Assembly: GCF_007280415.1 (NCBI RefSeq)
Contig: NZ_VKKU01000002.1
Coordinates: 620,001-684,000 of the forward strand
Source of the DNA: Sphingorhabdus contaminans
GTDB lineage: Bacteria > Pseudomonadota > Alphaproteobacteria > Sphingomonadales > Sphingomonadaceae
Direction of reading: 5' to 3'
Length of the DNA: 64,000 nucleotides
Shown: piece by piece, positions 53,582 through 61,706 of the stretch
Position numbering within the stretch: the stretch's first letter is position 1
Layout of the letters: each line of letters begins with the position of its first letter
Program-made: the position numbers and the translations under genes
The notes under the pieces: generated by a model
What the model saw: only the letters and a program-made list of their open reading frames with translations
Told to the model about the DNA's origin: nothing
The model's database searches: none

Positions 53582-55025
53582 AGATCTGACGGGTCCCCGA
53601 CAGCCGCTCTACCAGGCGCGCAAAGGTGTTTATCCTAAAGCAGTGGATGGCTTCTATCGTCGCCTGAAATGGGTGATCATGGCCATCACCCTGCTGATCT
53701 ATTATGTTACGCCATGGATCCGGTGGGACCGCGGGGCCTATGCCCCAGACCAGGCTGTCCTTGTCGATCTTGCGAACCGCCGTTTTTACATGTTCCAGAT
53801 CGAAATCTGGCCACATGAATTTTATTATGTGGTGGGCCTGCTGGTCATGGCGGGGATCGGCCTGTTTCTTGTGACGAGCGCCGTAGGACGTGCCTGGTGC
53901 GGCTATAGCTGTCCCCAAACCGTCTGGACAGACCTGTTCCAGCATGTCGAACGGTTTATCGATGGCGATCGCAATGCCCAGATCCGGCTCGAAAAGGCAT
54001 CCTGGGGCGTCGAAAAAATCGCCAAGCGTTTCAGCAAATGGACCATATGGCTGATTATCGCCTTTTGGACCGGCGGCGCGTGGATCATGTATTTTGCCGA
54101 TGCACCCACATTGGTCCGTGACTTCTGGTCCGGCAACGCCGCTCCCGTCGCATATGCCACGGTCGGCATTTTAACCGCCACAACATTTGTCTTCGGCGGT
54201 TTCATGCGGGAACAGGTGTGCATCTATATGTGTCCATGGCCGCGTATCCAGACCGCCATGATGGACGAAAAATCCCTACTGGTGACATATAAGGATTGGC
54301 GCGGGGAGCAGCGGGGCAGTCTGAAGGCGGCGCAGGCCAATCCATCCGCGTTCGGCGATTGCATCGACTGCAACCAATGCGTAGCAGTGTGCCCGACAGG
54401 CATCGATATCCGCGAAGGGCCACAAATCGGCTGCATCACCTGCGCTTTGTGCATTGATGCCTGCGACAAGGTCATGGCCCAAATTGGCAAGCCACGCGGG
54501 CTGATCGATTATTGCACGCTGGACGACGCCGAAGTGGAAAAGAAGGGCGGCATTGGCAAACCGGTGCTCAAGACCCTGCTTCGTCCGCGCACAATCATCT
54601 ATTTTGGCATCTGGTCCGCCATTGGCCTCGCCATGCTGTTTACCCTGGGGCAACGTACACGGCTCGACCTTGCGGTTCAGCATGACCGCAATCCCGTTTA
54701 TGTGCAGCTTTCGGATGGGACAATCCGGAACAATTACACGCTCAAAATCCGCAACATGCAGGCCCGTCCGCGCATCGTCGACATCTATATCGAAGGACTG
54801 CCCGGTGCTGTTGTTTGGACAGCCGATGGGGATCGCGCGTCCGCCCGCCAAAATGTGAATTTCGCCGTCGACCCAGACGCGGTCCATAAAGTCCGTCTGT
54901 TCATCGCCGCACCCGCACAAGGCCCCGCCCGCACAGAATTCCAGATAAGCGCCCGCGCCCGCACGGGGGATGAACGTGGCGACAGCGACACCCTGATTTT
55001 CGAACGTCCGAAGGAAGACGAATGA
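53568..55025 (+). CDS. ccoG: cytochrome c oxidase accessory protein CcoG (RdxA/FixG)
   Basis: A 485-residue membrane-bound ferredoxin-like protein that reduces Cu(II) for insertion into CcoN. It has about five membrane helices (the first within LKWVIMAITLLIYYVTPWIR) and two 4Fe-4S motifs CIDCNQCVAVCPTGI and CITCALCIDACDKVM. The start ATG at 53568 lies inside ccoP's last codons. It overlaps ccoH by four bases (ATGA). Confidence 0.94.
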   Translation: MSSPEDLTGPRQPLYQARKGVYPKAVDGFYRRLKWVIMAITLLIYYVTPWIRWDRGAYAPDQAVLVDLANRRFYMFQIEIWPHEFYYVVGLLVMAGIGLFLVTSAVGRAWCGYSCPQTVWTDLFQHVERFIDGDRNAQIRLEKASWGVEKIAKRFSKWTIWLIIAFWTGGAWIMYFADAPTLVRDFWSGNAAPVAYATVGILTATTFVFGGFMREQVCIYMCPWPRIQTAMMDEKSLLVTYKDWRGEQRGSLKAAQANPSAFGDCIDCNQCVAVCPTGIDIREGPQIGCITCALCIDACDKVMAQIGKPRGLIDYCTLDDAEVEKKGGIGKPVLKTLLRPRTIIYFGIWSAIGLAMLFTLGQRTRLDLAVQHDRNPVYVQLSDGTIRNNYTLKIRNMQARPRIVDIYIEGLPGAVVWTADGDRASARQNVNFAVDPDAVHKVRLFIAAPAQGPARTEFQISARARTGDERGDSDTLIFERPKEDE

Positions 55026-55489
55026 TCACCTCTAAACCGCGCGCTTTTACAGGCTGGCACATGACCACAATATTGGTCAGCTTCTTTGCCGTCGTTATGG
55101 CTGTGAATTTTACAATGGCGCGTATGGCGATCAGTACCTTCGGCGGTACCGTTGTCGACAATAGCTACGTTGCAAGCCAGAACTACAATATGTGGCTTAA
55201 GGCCGCTGACCGGCAAAACAGGCTGGGCTGGCATGTTGAAGCGCGCTTGGATGCAGAGCGGCATGTCCGCATTCTGGTCAACAGTAAGGGCGCGGTACTG
55301 GATGATATCCAGGCCACGGGAGATGCATTGCATCCCCTGGGACGCGAAGAAGATCATGCCCTGACCTTTGTTTCTGTTGAAAATGGCGAGCTGCGCTCGC
55401 GTGAAGCCTTGCCGCAGGGACGATGGAACCTTCAGCTTTCGCTTCGCCGAAACACCGACATCTTCCACATGCGGGAACAGGTGCAATGA
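55022..55489 (+). CDS. ccoH: cbb3 oxidase assembly protein CcoH (FixH)
   Basis: A 155-residue protein with an N-terminal helix (FTGWHMTTILVSFFAVVMAVN) and a periplasmic domain (YVASQNYNMWLKAADRQNRLGW is the family's conserved stretch). CcoH is a stable partner of the early cbb3 complex. It is joined to ccoG and ccoI by ATGA overlaps on each side. Confidence 0.93.
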   Translation: MITSKPRAFTGWHMTTILVSFFAVVMAVNFTMARMAISTFGGTVVDNSYVASQNYNMWLKAADRQNRLGWHVEARLDAERHVRILVNSKGAVLDDIQATGDALHPLGREEDHALTFVSVENGELRSREALPQGRWNLQLSLRRNTDIFHMREQVQ

Positions 55490-57615
55490 CGGCGACCACA
55501 CCGAACCGCAATCCGGTCCAACTGCCCCAAACGGAATTTGCTGTGCCCGGCGTGCGTTGCGCTGGCTGTATAGCCAAATTGGAAAATGGGTTGATGCTTG
55601 ATCCGGGCATTGCTTCTGCGCGGGTAAATTTCACCGCCAAACGCGTGGCGATCACCCACCTGCCCGAGTTACAGTTGCCGCAGCTTGTCAACATTCTGGG
55701 CGACCTTGGATTTGAAGCGGTTCCTATCGCTGCGGATGTTCCGGATGGAACGCAGCAGGAATCGCGTGAAATGTTGCAGGCGATGGCCGTTGCCGGCTTT
55801 GCGATGATGAACATCATGCTGCTGTCGGTTTCGGTATGGTCAGGCGCGCAAGGGTTTACACGGGATCTGTTCCACTGGATTTCGGCGCTAATCGCTTTGC
55901 CGACGGTGGCCTATTCAGGCCGCCCCTTTTTCCGATCGGCTTGGGCGGCCCTGCGCAAAAAGCGCACGAACATGGATGTTCCTATCTCGATAGGTGTGTT
56001 GATTACAACCGCGCTCAGCCTGTTCGAAACCTTCACCCATGGTCCGCACGCCTATTTTGACGGCGTCGTCATGCTGCTCTTCTTCCTCCTCACGGGCCGG
56101 TGGCTTGATGTGGTTATGCGGAGCAGGGCACGCGATGGCGTCAGCGCGTTGCTTAAGCAAACTGCGTCCGGTGCGATGGTTTTGGGAAAGGACGGGAAAA
56201 CACGCTGGATTGAAACCAAAGCCCTGTCCATCGGCATGGAAATGATCGTAGCCGCCGGGGAGCGCATTGCGGCCGACGGGATCATTCTGGATGGAAGCAG
56301 CAGCGTCGATCTTTCTTTACTGACAGGCGAATCCGCACCGCAAATCGTTCGCGAGGGCGACAGAGTCCATGCAGGTACACTGAACATCGACAATCCCGTT
56401 ACCGTTCGTGTGACAGCCGCCGGTGCCGATACGGCCATTGCGGACATCGCACGGTTGATGGAAAAGGCCGGGCAGAGCAAATCGCTTTATGTGCGTGTCG
56501 CCGATCGCGCCGCGCGCCTTTATGCGCCGGCGGTTCACACATTGGCAGCGTTAAGCTTCCTAGGCTGGATGCTGGCGGGCGCCGGATGGCATGAAAGCTT
56601 GCTGGTCGCGGTTGCGGTTTTGATAATCACCTGCCCGTGCGCATTGGGTTTGGCCGTACCGGCTGCCCAAATTGTCGTTGCCGGTGCATTGATGCGTGCA
56701 GGCATATTGGTGAAAGATGGGAGCGCACTCGAACGGCTCGCAGAGGTCGATCGCGCGATGTTCGACAAGACGGGCACACTCACCCGGGGACGGCCCGAAC
56801 CGGTTAATCTCGACAATGCAACGGACGAACAAAGGTCGATTTTGCTCGCCCTGTCACGTGCGAGCCGCCATCCATTGTCCGAGTCCATTCGTCGCACACT
56901 GGAAGCCGCAGGGACGCAAGCGGCTTCGCTTTCCAAAATCCGGGAGATTGCTGGATCAGGTGTCTATGCCGTTTCGGGAACGCGCGATGTATCGTTGGGG
57001 CGGCCCGATTATGACATGGCGAGCGCAGCTATGGCTGCCCAATTGCTGATTGCAGGCCAAACACCCTTCACAATCCACTTTACCGATCAGATACGGAGCG
57101 CAGCCGCAGAGACGATAACCGAGCTGCAGCGACTAGGGATAGAATCTACCATTTTGTCCGGAGACCGTGCCAGCGCTGTTGCGCCCGTTGCGCGTACATT
57201 GGGACTAACCGCACAGACCGCAATGCTACCCGAAGACAAGCTGGACGCCATTGCGCGGCAAAAAAAGGCAGGGCACCGCGTCCTGATGGTGGGAGATGGT
57301 CTCAACGATGGACCTGCTTTGGCCGCCGGCCACGCCTCTATCGCGCCCGCATCGGCGAGTGACGTCGGCCAGAATGCCGCGGACGTCGTATTTCTGGGTG
57401 ATGCCCTGACTCCCGTGGCGACAGCGGTGCGCGCAGCACGCCGCACACAGCAAATCGTGCGGCAGAATTTCGGCTTGGCCATCGGCTATAATGTTATTGC
57501 CGTCCCGCTTGCGATTGCCGGGCAGGTAACGCCTCTAATTGCCGCTGCAGCTATGTCGGGATCGTCGCTTATCGTCGTTGCAAACGCCCTGCGTCTGCGG
57601 GGGGCTGCGCGATGA
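55486..57615 (+). CDS. ccoI: copper P1B-type ATPase for cbb3 oxidase (CcoI/FixI)
   Basis: A 709-residue heavy-metal ATPase that delivers copper to the cbb3 oxidase. It has an N-terminal metal-binding CAGC (residues 25-28), membrane CPC motif (IITCPCALGLAVPAAQ), phosphorylation motif DKTGTLTRGRPEP and hinge GDGLNDGPALAAGHASI. Length and position identify it as CcoI and not general CopA. The start ATGA at 55486 overlaps ccoH; its stop overlaps ccoS. Confidence 0.95.
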   Translation: MTATTPNRNPVQLPQTEFAVPGVRCAGCIAKLENGLMLDPGIASARVNFTAKRVAITHLPELQLPQLVNILGDLGFEAVPIAADVPDGTQQESREMLQAMAVAGFAMMNIMLLSVSVWSGAQGFTRDLFHWISALIALPTVAYSGRPFFRSAWAALRKKRTNMDVPISIGVLITTALSLFETFTHGPHAYFDGVVMLLFFLLTGRWLDVVMRSRARDGVSALLKQTASGAMVLGKDGKTRWIETKALSIGMEMIVAAGERIAADGIILDGSSSVDLSLLTGESAPQIVREGDRVHAGTLNIDNPVTVRVTAAGADTAIADIARLMEKAGQSKSLYVRVADRAARLYAPAVHTLAALSFLGWMLAGAGWHESLLVAVAVLIITCPCALGLAVPAAQIVVAGALMRAGILVKDGSALERLAEVDRAMFDKTGTLTRGRPEPVNLDNATDEQRSILLALSRASRHPLSESIRRTLEAAGTQAASLSKIREIAGSGVYAVSGTRDVSLGRPDYDMASAAMAAQLLIAGQTPFTIHFTDQIRSAAAETITELQRLGIESTILSGDRASAVAPVARTLGLTAQTAMLPEDKLDAIARQKKAGHRVLMVGDGLNDGPALAAGHASIAPASASDVGQNAADVVFLGDALTPVATAVRAARRTQQIVRQNFGLAIGYNVIAVPLAIAGQVTPLIAAAAMSGSSLIVVANALRLRGAAR

Positions 57616-57761
57616 CCGGTCTGGCCCTGCTTATTCCCGTCGCCCTGGGCTTGGGGCTTCTTGGCCTCGTCTGCTTCTTTTGGTCATTGAAGAACGGCCA
57701 GTTTGACGATGCGGACGGCGCGGCCCTCCGCATACTCATTGACGAGGAAGGCCCGTTGTGA
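57612..57761 (+). CDS. ccoS: cbb3 oxidase maturation protein CcoS
   Basis: A 49-residue protein: one membrane helix (LALLIPVALGLGLLGLVCFFW) followed by the conserved SLKNGQFDDADGAALRIL, the hallmark of CcoS. It is needed to insert heme b and copper into CcoN. The ATG overlaps the ccoI stop and its TGA overlaps the GTG of the next gene (GTGA). Confidence 0.94.
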   Translation: MTGLALLIPVALGLGLLGLVCFFWSLKNGQFDDADGAALRILIDEEGPL

Positions 57762-57994
57762 AGCGTATGGCTGTTCTTTTGGCCATTGCCATATTGGTCA
57801 TCCCGCCCTTGCCGGCGCAAGGCAAAGCCTTGACGGTCGGCGTTTGTGGACAGCCCGGCATGCAGGTTTCTATTCCCGTGAAGCAACCCCTGCCTGGCGA
57901 AGGCGATGATCATGGTTGCTGTAAAAAAGGTTGTCACGCCGCCAGTGACAGGCGGAAAAAGCTGACCAATAACGGCCCGGAAGACTGCTGCTGA
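57758..57994 (+). CDS. small exported Cys-rich protein after ccoS
   Basis: A 78-residue protein I do not recognise. An N-terminal signal (MAVLLAIAILVIPPLPAQGKA) is followed by a mature part with cysteines clustered as HGCCKKGCH and a terminal CC, plus one upstream C (VGVCGQPGM). These are typical metal- or disulfide-binding arrangements. Its GTG start overlaps the ccoS stop by four bases, so it is co-translated with the cbb3 assembly genes; an ATG three codons in (57767) is an alternative start. A role in copper or redox handling for cbb3 oxidase is inferred only from location. A bidirectional terminator follows. Confidence 0.7.
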   Translation: MKRMAVLLAIAILVIPPLPAQGKALTVGVCGQPGMQVSIPVKQPLPGEGDDHGCCKKGCHAASDRRKKLTNNGPEDCC

Positions 57995-58002
57995 ACAGCA
58001 AA

Positions 58003-58034
58003 AAGGCGACGCCTCCCCCCGGAAGCGCCGCCTT
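58003..58034. terminator. hairpin after the cbb3 operon
   Basis: AAGGCGACGCCTCC (58003-58016) pairs with GGAAGCGCCGCCTT (58021-58034) with two mismatches and a four-base loop. It follows the stop of the Cys-rich gene and is preceded by AAAA; probably it terminates the cco operon from the left and ompW read-through from the right. Confidence 0.7.
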
Positions 58035-58039
58035 ACGCG

Positions 58040-58067
58040 AGGGCAGCCAATGACCCTTGGCTGCCCT
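58040..58067 (-). terminator. perfect hairpin after ompW
   Basis: AGGGCAGCCAA (58040-58050) and TTGGCTGCCCT (58057-58067) form a perfect 11-bp stem with a six-base loop, ten bases beyond the ompW stop. There is no long T-run. Confidence 0.6.
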
Positions 58068-58077
58068 TGAGCGTCTT

Positions 58078-58743
58078 CTAAAAGCGGAACCCTACCCCTA
58101 CGCCTATAACGATGGGATCAAGGCTGATTTTCACGCGCTGCGTACCAATCGCGGTTGTCGCCAGACGTGCCGTCGTATCGATATCGATATATTTGACGTC
58201 GAAGTTGAGGAACATCTTCTCGTTCAGATCGACATCGATGCCGGCCTGCGCTGCCCAGCCGAAGCTGTCTTTCAAGTTGACGTCGGTCTGGCCTACCGCT
58301 GTTTCCAGACCTGCGGACGGCTTTTCGGAATAGAACATCGTGTAATTCACACCGGCGCCGACATAGGGGCGGACCTTTGCTTCCGGGGCAAAATGATATT
58401 GCACGGTCAGCGTGGGCGGCAACACCCAGGTGGATGCAAGCTTGCCAATGCCACCGGTCGTTCCACTTGTGCCCGACGCATTATGCTTTGTCGTCGCCGC
58501 AATCAGTTCAAGTCCGACATTGTCGCTGACCATATGCGTGATGTCGACTTCGGGCATGACGCTGTTGTTGACCTTCACCTCTTCGGTGGGAAATGCCGGC
58601 AATATGGGGCCGGAGCTTTCTGTCGGCGCAACCATGATACCGCGAACACGGATAAAAGTGTCGCCCGCTTCGGCATGGGCGGCGCCGGTCCCCAGGGCGA
58701 ATGCCACAACCAGCATGCTTGTTTTAAGGGAGAGAGATTTCAT
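58078..58743 (-). CDS. ompW: OmpW family outer membrane protein
   Basis: A 221-residue outer membrane protein with a signal peptide (MKSLSLKTSMLVVAFALGTG, then AAHA) and an eight-stranded beta-barrel. GDTFIRVRGIMVAPTESSG, LPPTLTVQYHFAP and PYVGAGVNYTMFYSEKPS with the terminal VGVGFRF (C-terminal Phe) are OmpW features. It is divergent from hemN, with one FNR box (58809-58822) between the two; ompW is FNR-controlled in E. coli, so shared control is reasonable. Confidence 0.9.
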   Translation of the reverse strand: MKSLSLKTSMLVVAFALGTGAAHAEAGDTFIRVRGIMVAPTESSGPILPAFPTEEVKVNNSVMPEVDITHMVSDNVGLELIAATTKHNASGTSGTTGGIGKLASTWVLPPTLTVQYHFAPEAKVRPYVGAGVNYTMFYSEKPSAGLETAVGQTDVNLKDSFGWAAQAGIDVDLNEKMFLNFDVKYIDIDTTARLATTAIGTQRVKISLDPIVIGVGVGFRF

Positions 58744-58808
58744 GTCAGTTTCCTTATGCTGACCTTGTTGTCAGTAGAGCCATATTGCCGCGACGCGATT
58801 TAAAGTCT

Positions 58809-58822
58809 TTGACGCAGATCAA
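58809..58822. promoter_or_regulatory. FNR box between ompW and hemN
   Basis: TTGACGCAGATCAA matches the FNR consensus TTGAY-N4-RTCAA (with TTGAC and ATCAA half-sites) closely. It lies 34 bases upstream of the hemN ATG and 66 bases upstream of the ompW ATG, so it could serve either or both. Confidence 0.85.
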
Positions 58823-58855
58823 GGTCTTGCCCCGTGCATCAATTATGCAGGTGGT

Positions 58856-60172
58856 ATGTGGCCATATTATCCCGAACTGCTCAGCAGACCCGTGCCCCGC
58901 TACACGAGCTACCCCACTGCTGCGGAATTTCACGAGGGCGTGGGCGCGGACGAATATGCGACAGCGCTGCGCAACATCGCGCCGGGAACGCCGCTCTCCC
59001 TCTATCTGCACATCCCGTTCTGCGAGAAGATCTGCTGGTATTGCGGCTGCAACACCGGGGCGGCATCCAAGGCACAGCGTCTGGCTGCCTATCTCGACGC
59101 GCTGGAGGCCGAGCTGGCGTTGGTGGCAAAATATATCGGCGGGCGGGGCTTTGTTCAGCGCATTGCCTTTGGCGGCGGTAGCCCGAACGCGCTTTCGACA
59201 GTTGAATTCGTGCGGCTACTGGACCGCATCATTACCGTTTTCGCGGCTGGCCGACCGGAAATTTCGGTCGAGATAGATCCGCGTGGATTTACGTCCGAAT
59301 GGGCACTGGTCATGGCTGCATCGAACGTCAGCCGCGTGAGCATGGGTGTGCAGACCTTTACCCCGCACGTGCAGGCGGCCATTGGCCGGGTCCAGCCCTT
59401 TGCCATGATCGAAACCTGTGTGTCCGCATTAAGGTCACGCGGCATCCGTGCGATCAATTTCGACATGATGTACGGCTTGCCACATCAGTCACTCGAAGAT
59501 CTGCGCGATAGCCTCCATCAGGCCATCGGACTACGTCCCACCCGGATAGCGCTGTTCGGATATGCGCATCTGCCCACGATGATCCCGCGACAGCGGCGGA
59601 TCGACACCCACGCCCTGCCCGACGCAGACCTGCGGTTCCAGCAATCCGCTCTGGGTTTTGATATGCTGGTCGCAGCGGGCTATGAGCCGATCGGTTTCGA
59701 TCATTTTGCCTTGCCCGAAGATCCGCTGGCTATTGCCGCAAAGGCCGGAAAAGTACGCCGGAATTTTCAGGGATTTACCGAGGACAGCAACGAAACGCTG
59801 CTGGGCTTCGGCGCGAGTTCGATCAGCATGCTGCCCGGACTACTCGTCCAGAACGAGAAGAATATCGGGGCATATCGAAACAAGGTCAACGCAGGCTTGT
59901 TCGCCGCTTCGCGCGGATTTGTCCCCGATGCCGAAGATATGGAACACAGCCGCTGGATTGAGCGGCTGCTATGCGACGGTCATGTCGAGGTCCCCGCGGA
60001 CGCACATCCCAAAGGGGCGCTACGCCCGTTTGAGGAGCGCGGCCTCGCCAAATGGTGCGGGGATGAGCTGGTCATCGAAGAAAGCGGACGGCCTTATGCC
60101 CGATGCATCGCTGCTGCCTTCGACCGATTTCGCCAATCGGATAATGTGAAGGCAGCGTCGCAGGCGGTTTAA
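58856..60172 (+). CDS. hemN: oxygen-independent coproporphyrinogen III oxidase
   Basis: A 438-residue radical SAM enzyme that converts coproporphyrinogen III to protoporphyrinogen IX without oxygen. The cluster motif is C56xxxC60xxC63xC65 (PFCEKICWYCGCN), and YTSYPTAAEFH, FGGGSPN and MYGLPHQS are conserved. Two of the four cysteines beyond CxxxCxxC are standard for HemN-type proteins. AGGTGG precedes the ATG at 58856. Preceded by an FNR box at 58809-58822, consistent with microaerobic heme supply for the cbb3 oxidase. It converges on ugd with a four-base overlap. Confidence 0.94.
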   Translation: MWPYYPELLSRPVPRYTSYPTAAEFHEGVGADEYATALRNIAPGTPLSLYLHIPFCEKICWYCGCNTGAASKAQRLAAYLDALEAELALVAKYIGGRGFVQRIAFGGGSPNALSTVEFVRLLDRIITVFAAGRPEISVEIDPRGFTSEWALVMAASNVSRVSMGVQTFTPHVQAAIGRVQPFAMIETCVSALRSRGIRAINFDMMYGLPHQSLEDLRDSLHQAIGLRPTRIALFGYAHLPTMIPRQRRIDTHALPDADLRFQQSALGFDMLVAAGYEPIGFDHFALPEDPLAIAAKAGKVRRNFQGFTEDSNETLLGFGASSISMLPGLLVQNEKNIGAYRNKVNAGLFAASRGFVPDAEDMEHSRWIERLLCDGHVEVPADAHPKGALRPFEERGLAKWCGDELVIEESGRPYARCIAAAFDRFRQSDNVKAASQAV

Positions 60173-61470
60173 CGACCGATGCTGCTGTAGCGGAAGCCTG
60201 CGGCCTGGATTTCGTTGCTGCGATAAATATTCCGCAGATCAACCATCGCGTCGCCCTTCATCGCCGAACGCAGCTTGGCAAGGTCAAGTGCGCGATAGGC
60301 ATCCCATTCGGTGACCAGGGCAATGGCATCCGCACCTTCGGCAGCGGCATAGGCGCTTTCGGTCATGACCACTTCAGGGAGGATTTTCGATGCCTCTTCC
60401 ATCCCTTCGGGATCATGGGCGTACACCTGCGCGCCCGCATCCAGCAGGGTCTGGACGATTGCGATCGACGGCGCATCGCGCATGTCGTCGGTATTGGGTT
60501 TGAAAGTCAGGCCAAGCAGCGCGACTTTCTTGCCCCGCGCATCCCCGCCCAGGGCAGCGATAATCTTGCGACCCATGGCCCGTTTGCGAAGGTCGTTTGC
60601 TTGAACGACGGCTTCAACAATACGGACCGGACTATCGTTATCCTGAGCGGTTTTGAGGAGAGCAAGCGTATCCTTCGGGAAGCAGCTGCCGCCATAGCCA
60701 GGACCTGCGTGCAGGAATTTCGACCCGATACGATTATCGAGTCCGATTCCGCGCGATACGTCCCGAACATTGGCGCCAAGCTTTTCACAAAGGTCGGCCA
60801 TTTCGTTGATAAAGGTAATTTTCGTCGCCAGAAATGCGTTGGCGGCATATTTGATAAGCTCCGATGAACGGCGGCTTGTGAAGAGGATCGGCGATTCATT
60901 GAGGAACAGCGGGCGGTAAATGGCACGCATGGTTTCGCGGGCCCATTCAACATCGGTTCCGACTACGATACGGTCAGGACGTTTGAAGTCACCAATAGCG
61001 GCGCCTTCGCGTAAGAATTCCGGGTTGGAAACAACGGCAAATTCCAGGGTCGGATTTGCTTCACGGATAATCCGTTCGACTTCGTCGCCGGTACCGACGG
61101 GCACGGTCGATTTGGTCACAACAACCGTTTTGGGGTCTATCGCGCTCGCCAGTTCTTCGGCGGCGGCATATACGTAGCTGAGATCGGCATGGCCATCGCC
61201 GCGACGCGAAGGTGTTCCCACCGCGATAAATACGGCGTCACAACCCTTTAGCGAGGATTTGAGATCGGTCGAAAAGGAGAGGCGCTTTGCATCGACATTC
61301 GTCTTCACCAAAGTGTCGAGACCCGGTTCGAAAATCGGCATAATATTGGCATTGAGCTGATCGATTTTGCGTGCGTCCTTGTCGACGCAGACAACGTCAT
61401 GGCCAAAGTCGGCGAAGCAAGCGCCCGACACAAGCCCGACATAACCTGATCCTATCATCGCGATTTTCAT
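60169..61470 (-). CDS. ugd: UDP-glucose 6-dehydrogenase
   Basis: A 433-residue NAD-dependent enzyme making UDP-glucuronate from UDP-glucose for polysaccharide synthesis. The NAD motif is MKIAMIGSGYVGLVSGACFA; the catalytic Cys is in GGSCFPKDTLALL near residue 260. Substrate motifs FLREGAAIGDFKRPDRIVVG and LGLTFKPNTDDMRDAPS are present. I choose the start at 61470 because the upstream frame is not conserved. Adjacent genes downstream of the divergent region (Wzz-type) suggest exopolysaccharide. The stop overlaps hemN's stop by four bases. Confidence 0.95.
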   Translation of the reverse strand: MKIAMIGSGYVGLVSGACFADFGHDVVCVDKDARKIDQLNANIMPIFEPGLDTLVKTNVDAKRLSFSTDLKSSLKGCDAVFIAVGTPSRRGDGHADLSYVYAAAEELASAIDPKTVVVTKSTVPVGTGDEVERIIREANPTLEFAVVSNPEFLREGAAIGDFKRPDRIVVGTDVEWARETMRAIYRPLFLNESPILFTSRRSSELIKYAANAFLATKITFINEMADLCEKLGANVRDVSRGIGLDNRIGSKFLHAGPGYGGSCFPKDTLALLKTAQDNDSPVRIVEAVVQANDLRKRAMGRKIIAALGGDARGKKVALLGLTFKPNTDDMRDAPSIAIVQTLLDAGAQVYAHDPEGMEEASKILPEVVMTESAYAAAEGADAIALVTEWDAYRALDLAKLRSAMKGDAMVDLRNIYRSNEIQAAGFRYSSIGR

Positions 61471-61607
61471 ACATATTTCCTGGGAATAGCGTTTAGTTCG
61501 CCGCTTCATTATTTGGCGGGGACATAAACGGCAAGCCACTAAAAGGGATAATGCAACGGTCACCAAAAGGGTATTTTGCACACCAATGGGCTTGCTTCAT
61601 GGTTAAA

Positions 61608-61645
61608 AAAAGGCCCCGAACGCGGTAGAGCGTCCGGGGCCTTTT
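61608..61645 (-). terminator. terminator after the S8 peptidase gene
   Basis: AAAAGGCCCCGAACGC and GCGTCCGGGGCCTTTT form a 16-bp stem with one mismatch and a six-base loop. On the minus strand it is followed by seven T. It ends the peptidase transcript about 60 bases after its stop; the other side also carries TTTT, so it may be bidirectional. Confidence 0.85.
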
Positions 61646-61706
61646 GTTTGTCTGTCCGGTAGGTTCAGGACAATATCATATCCTGGCCCAAACCGGTCTT
61701 ATGGTT

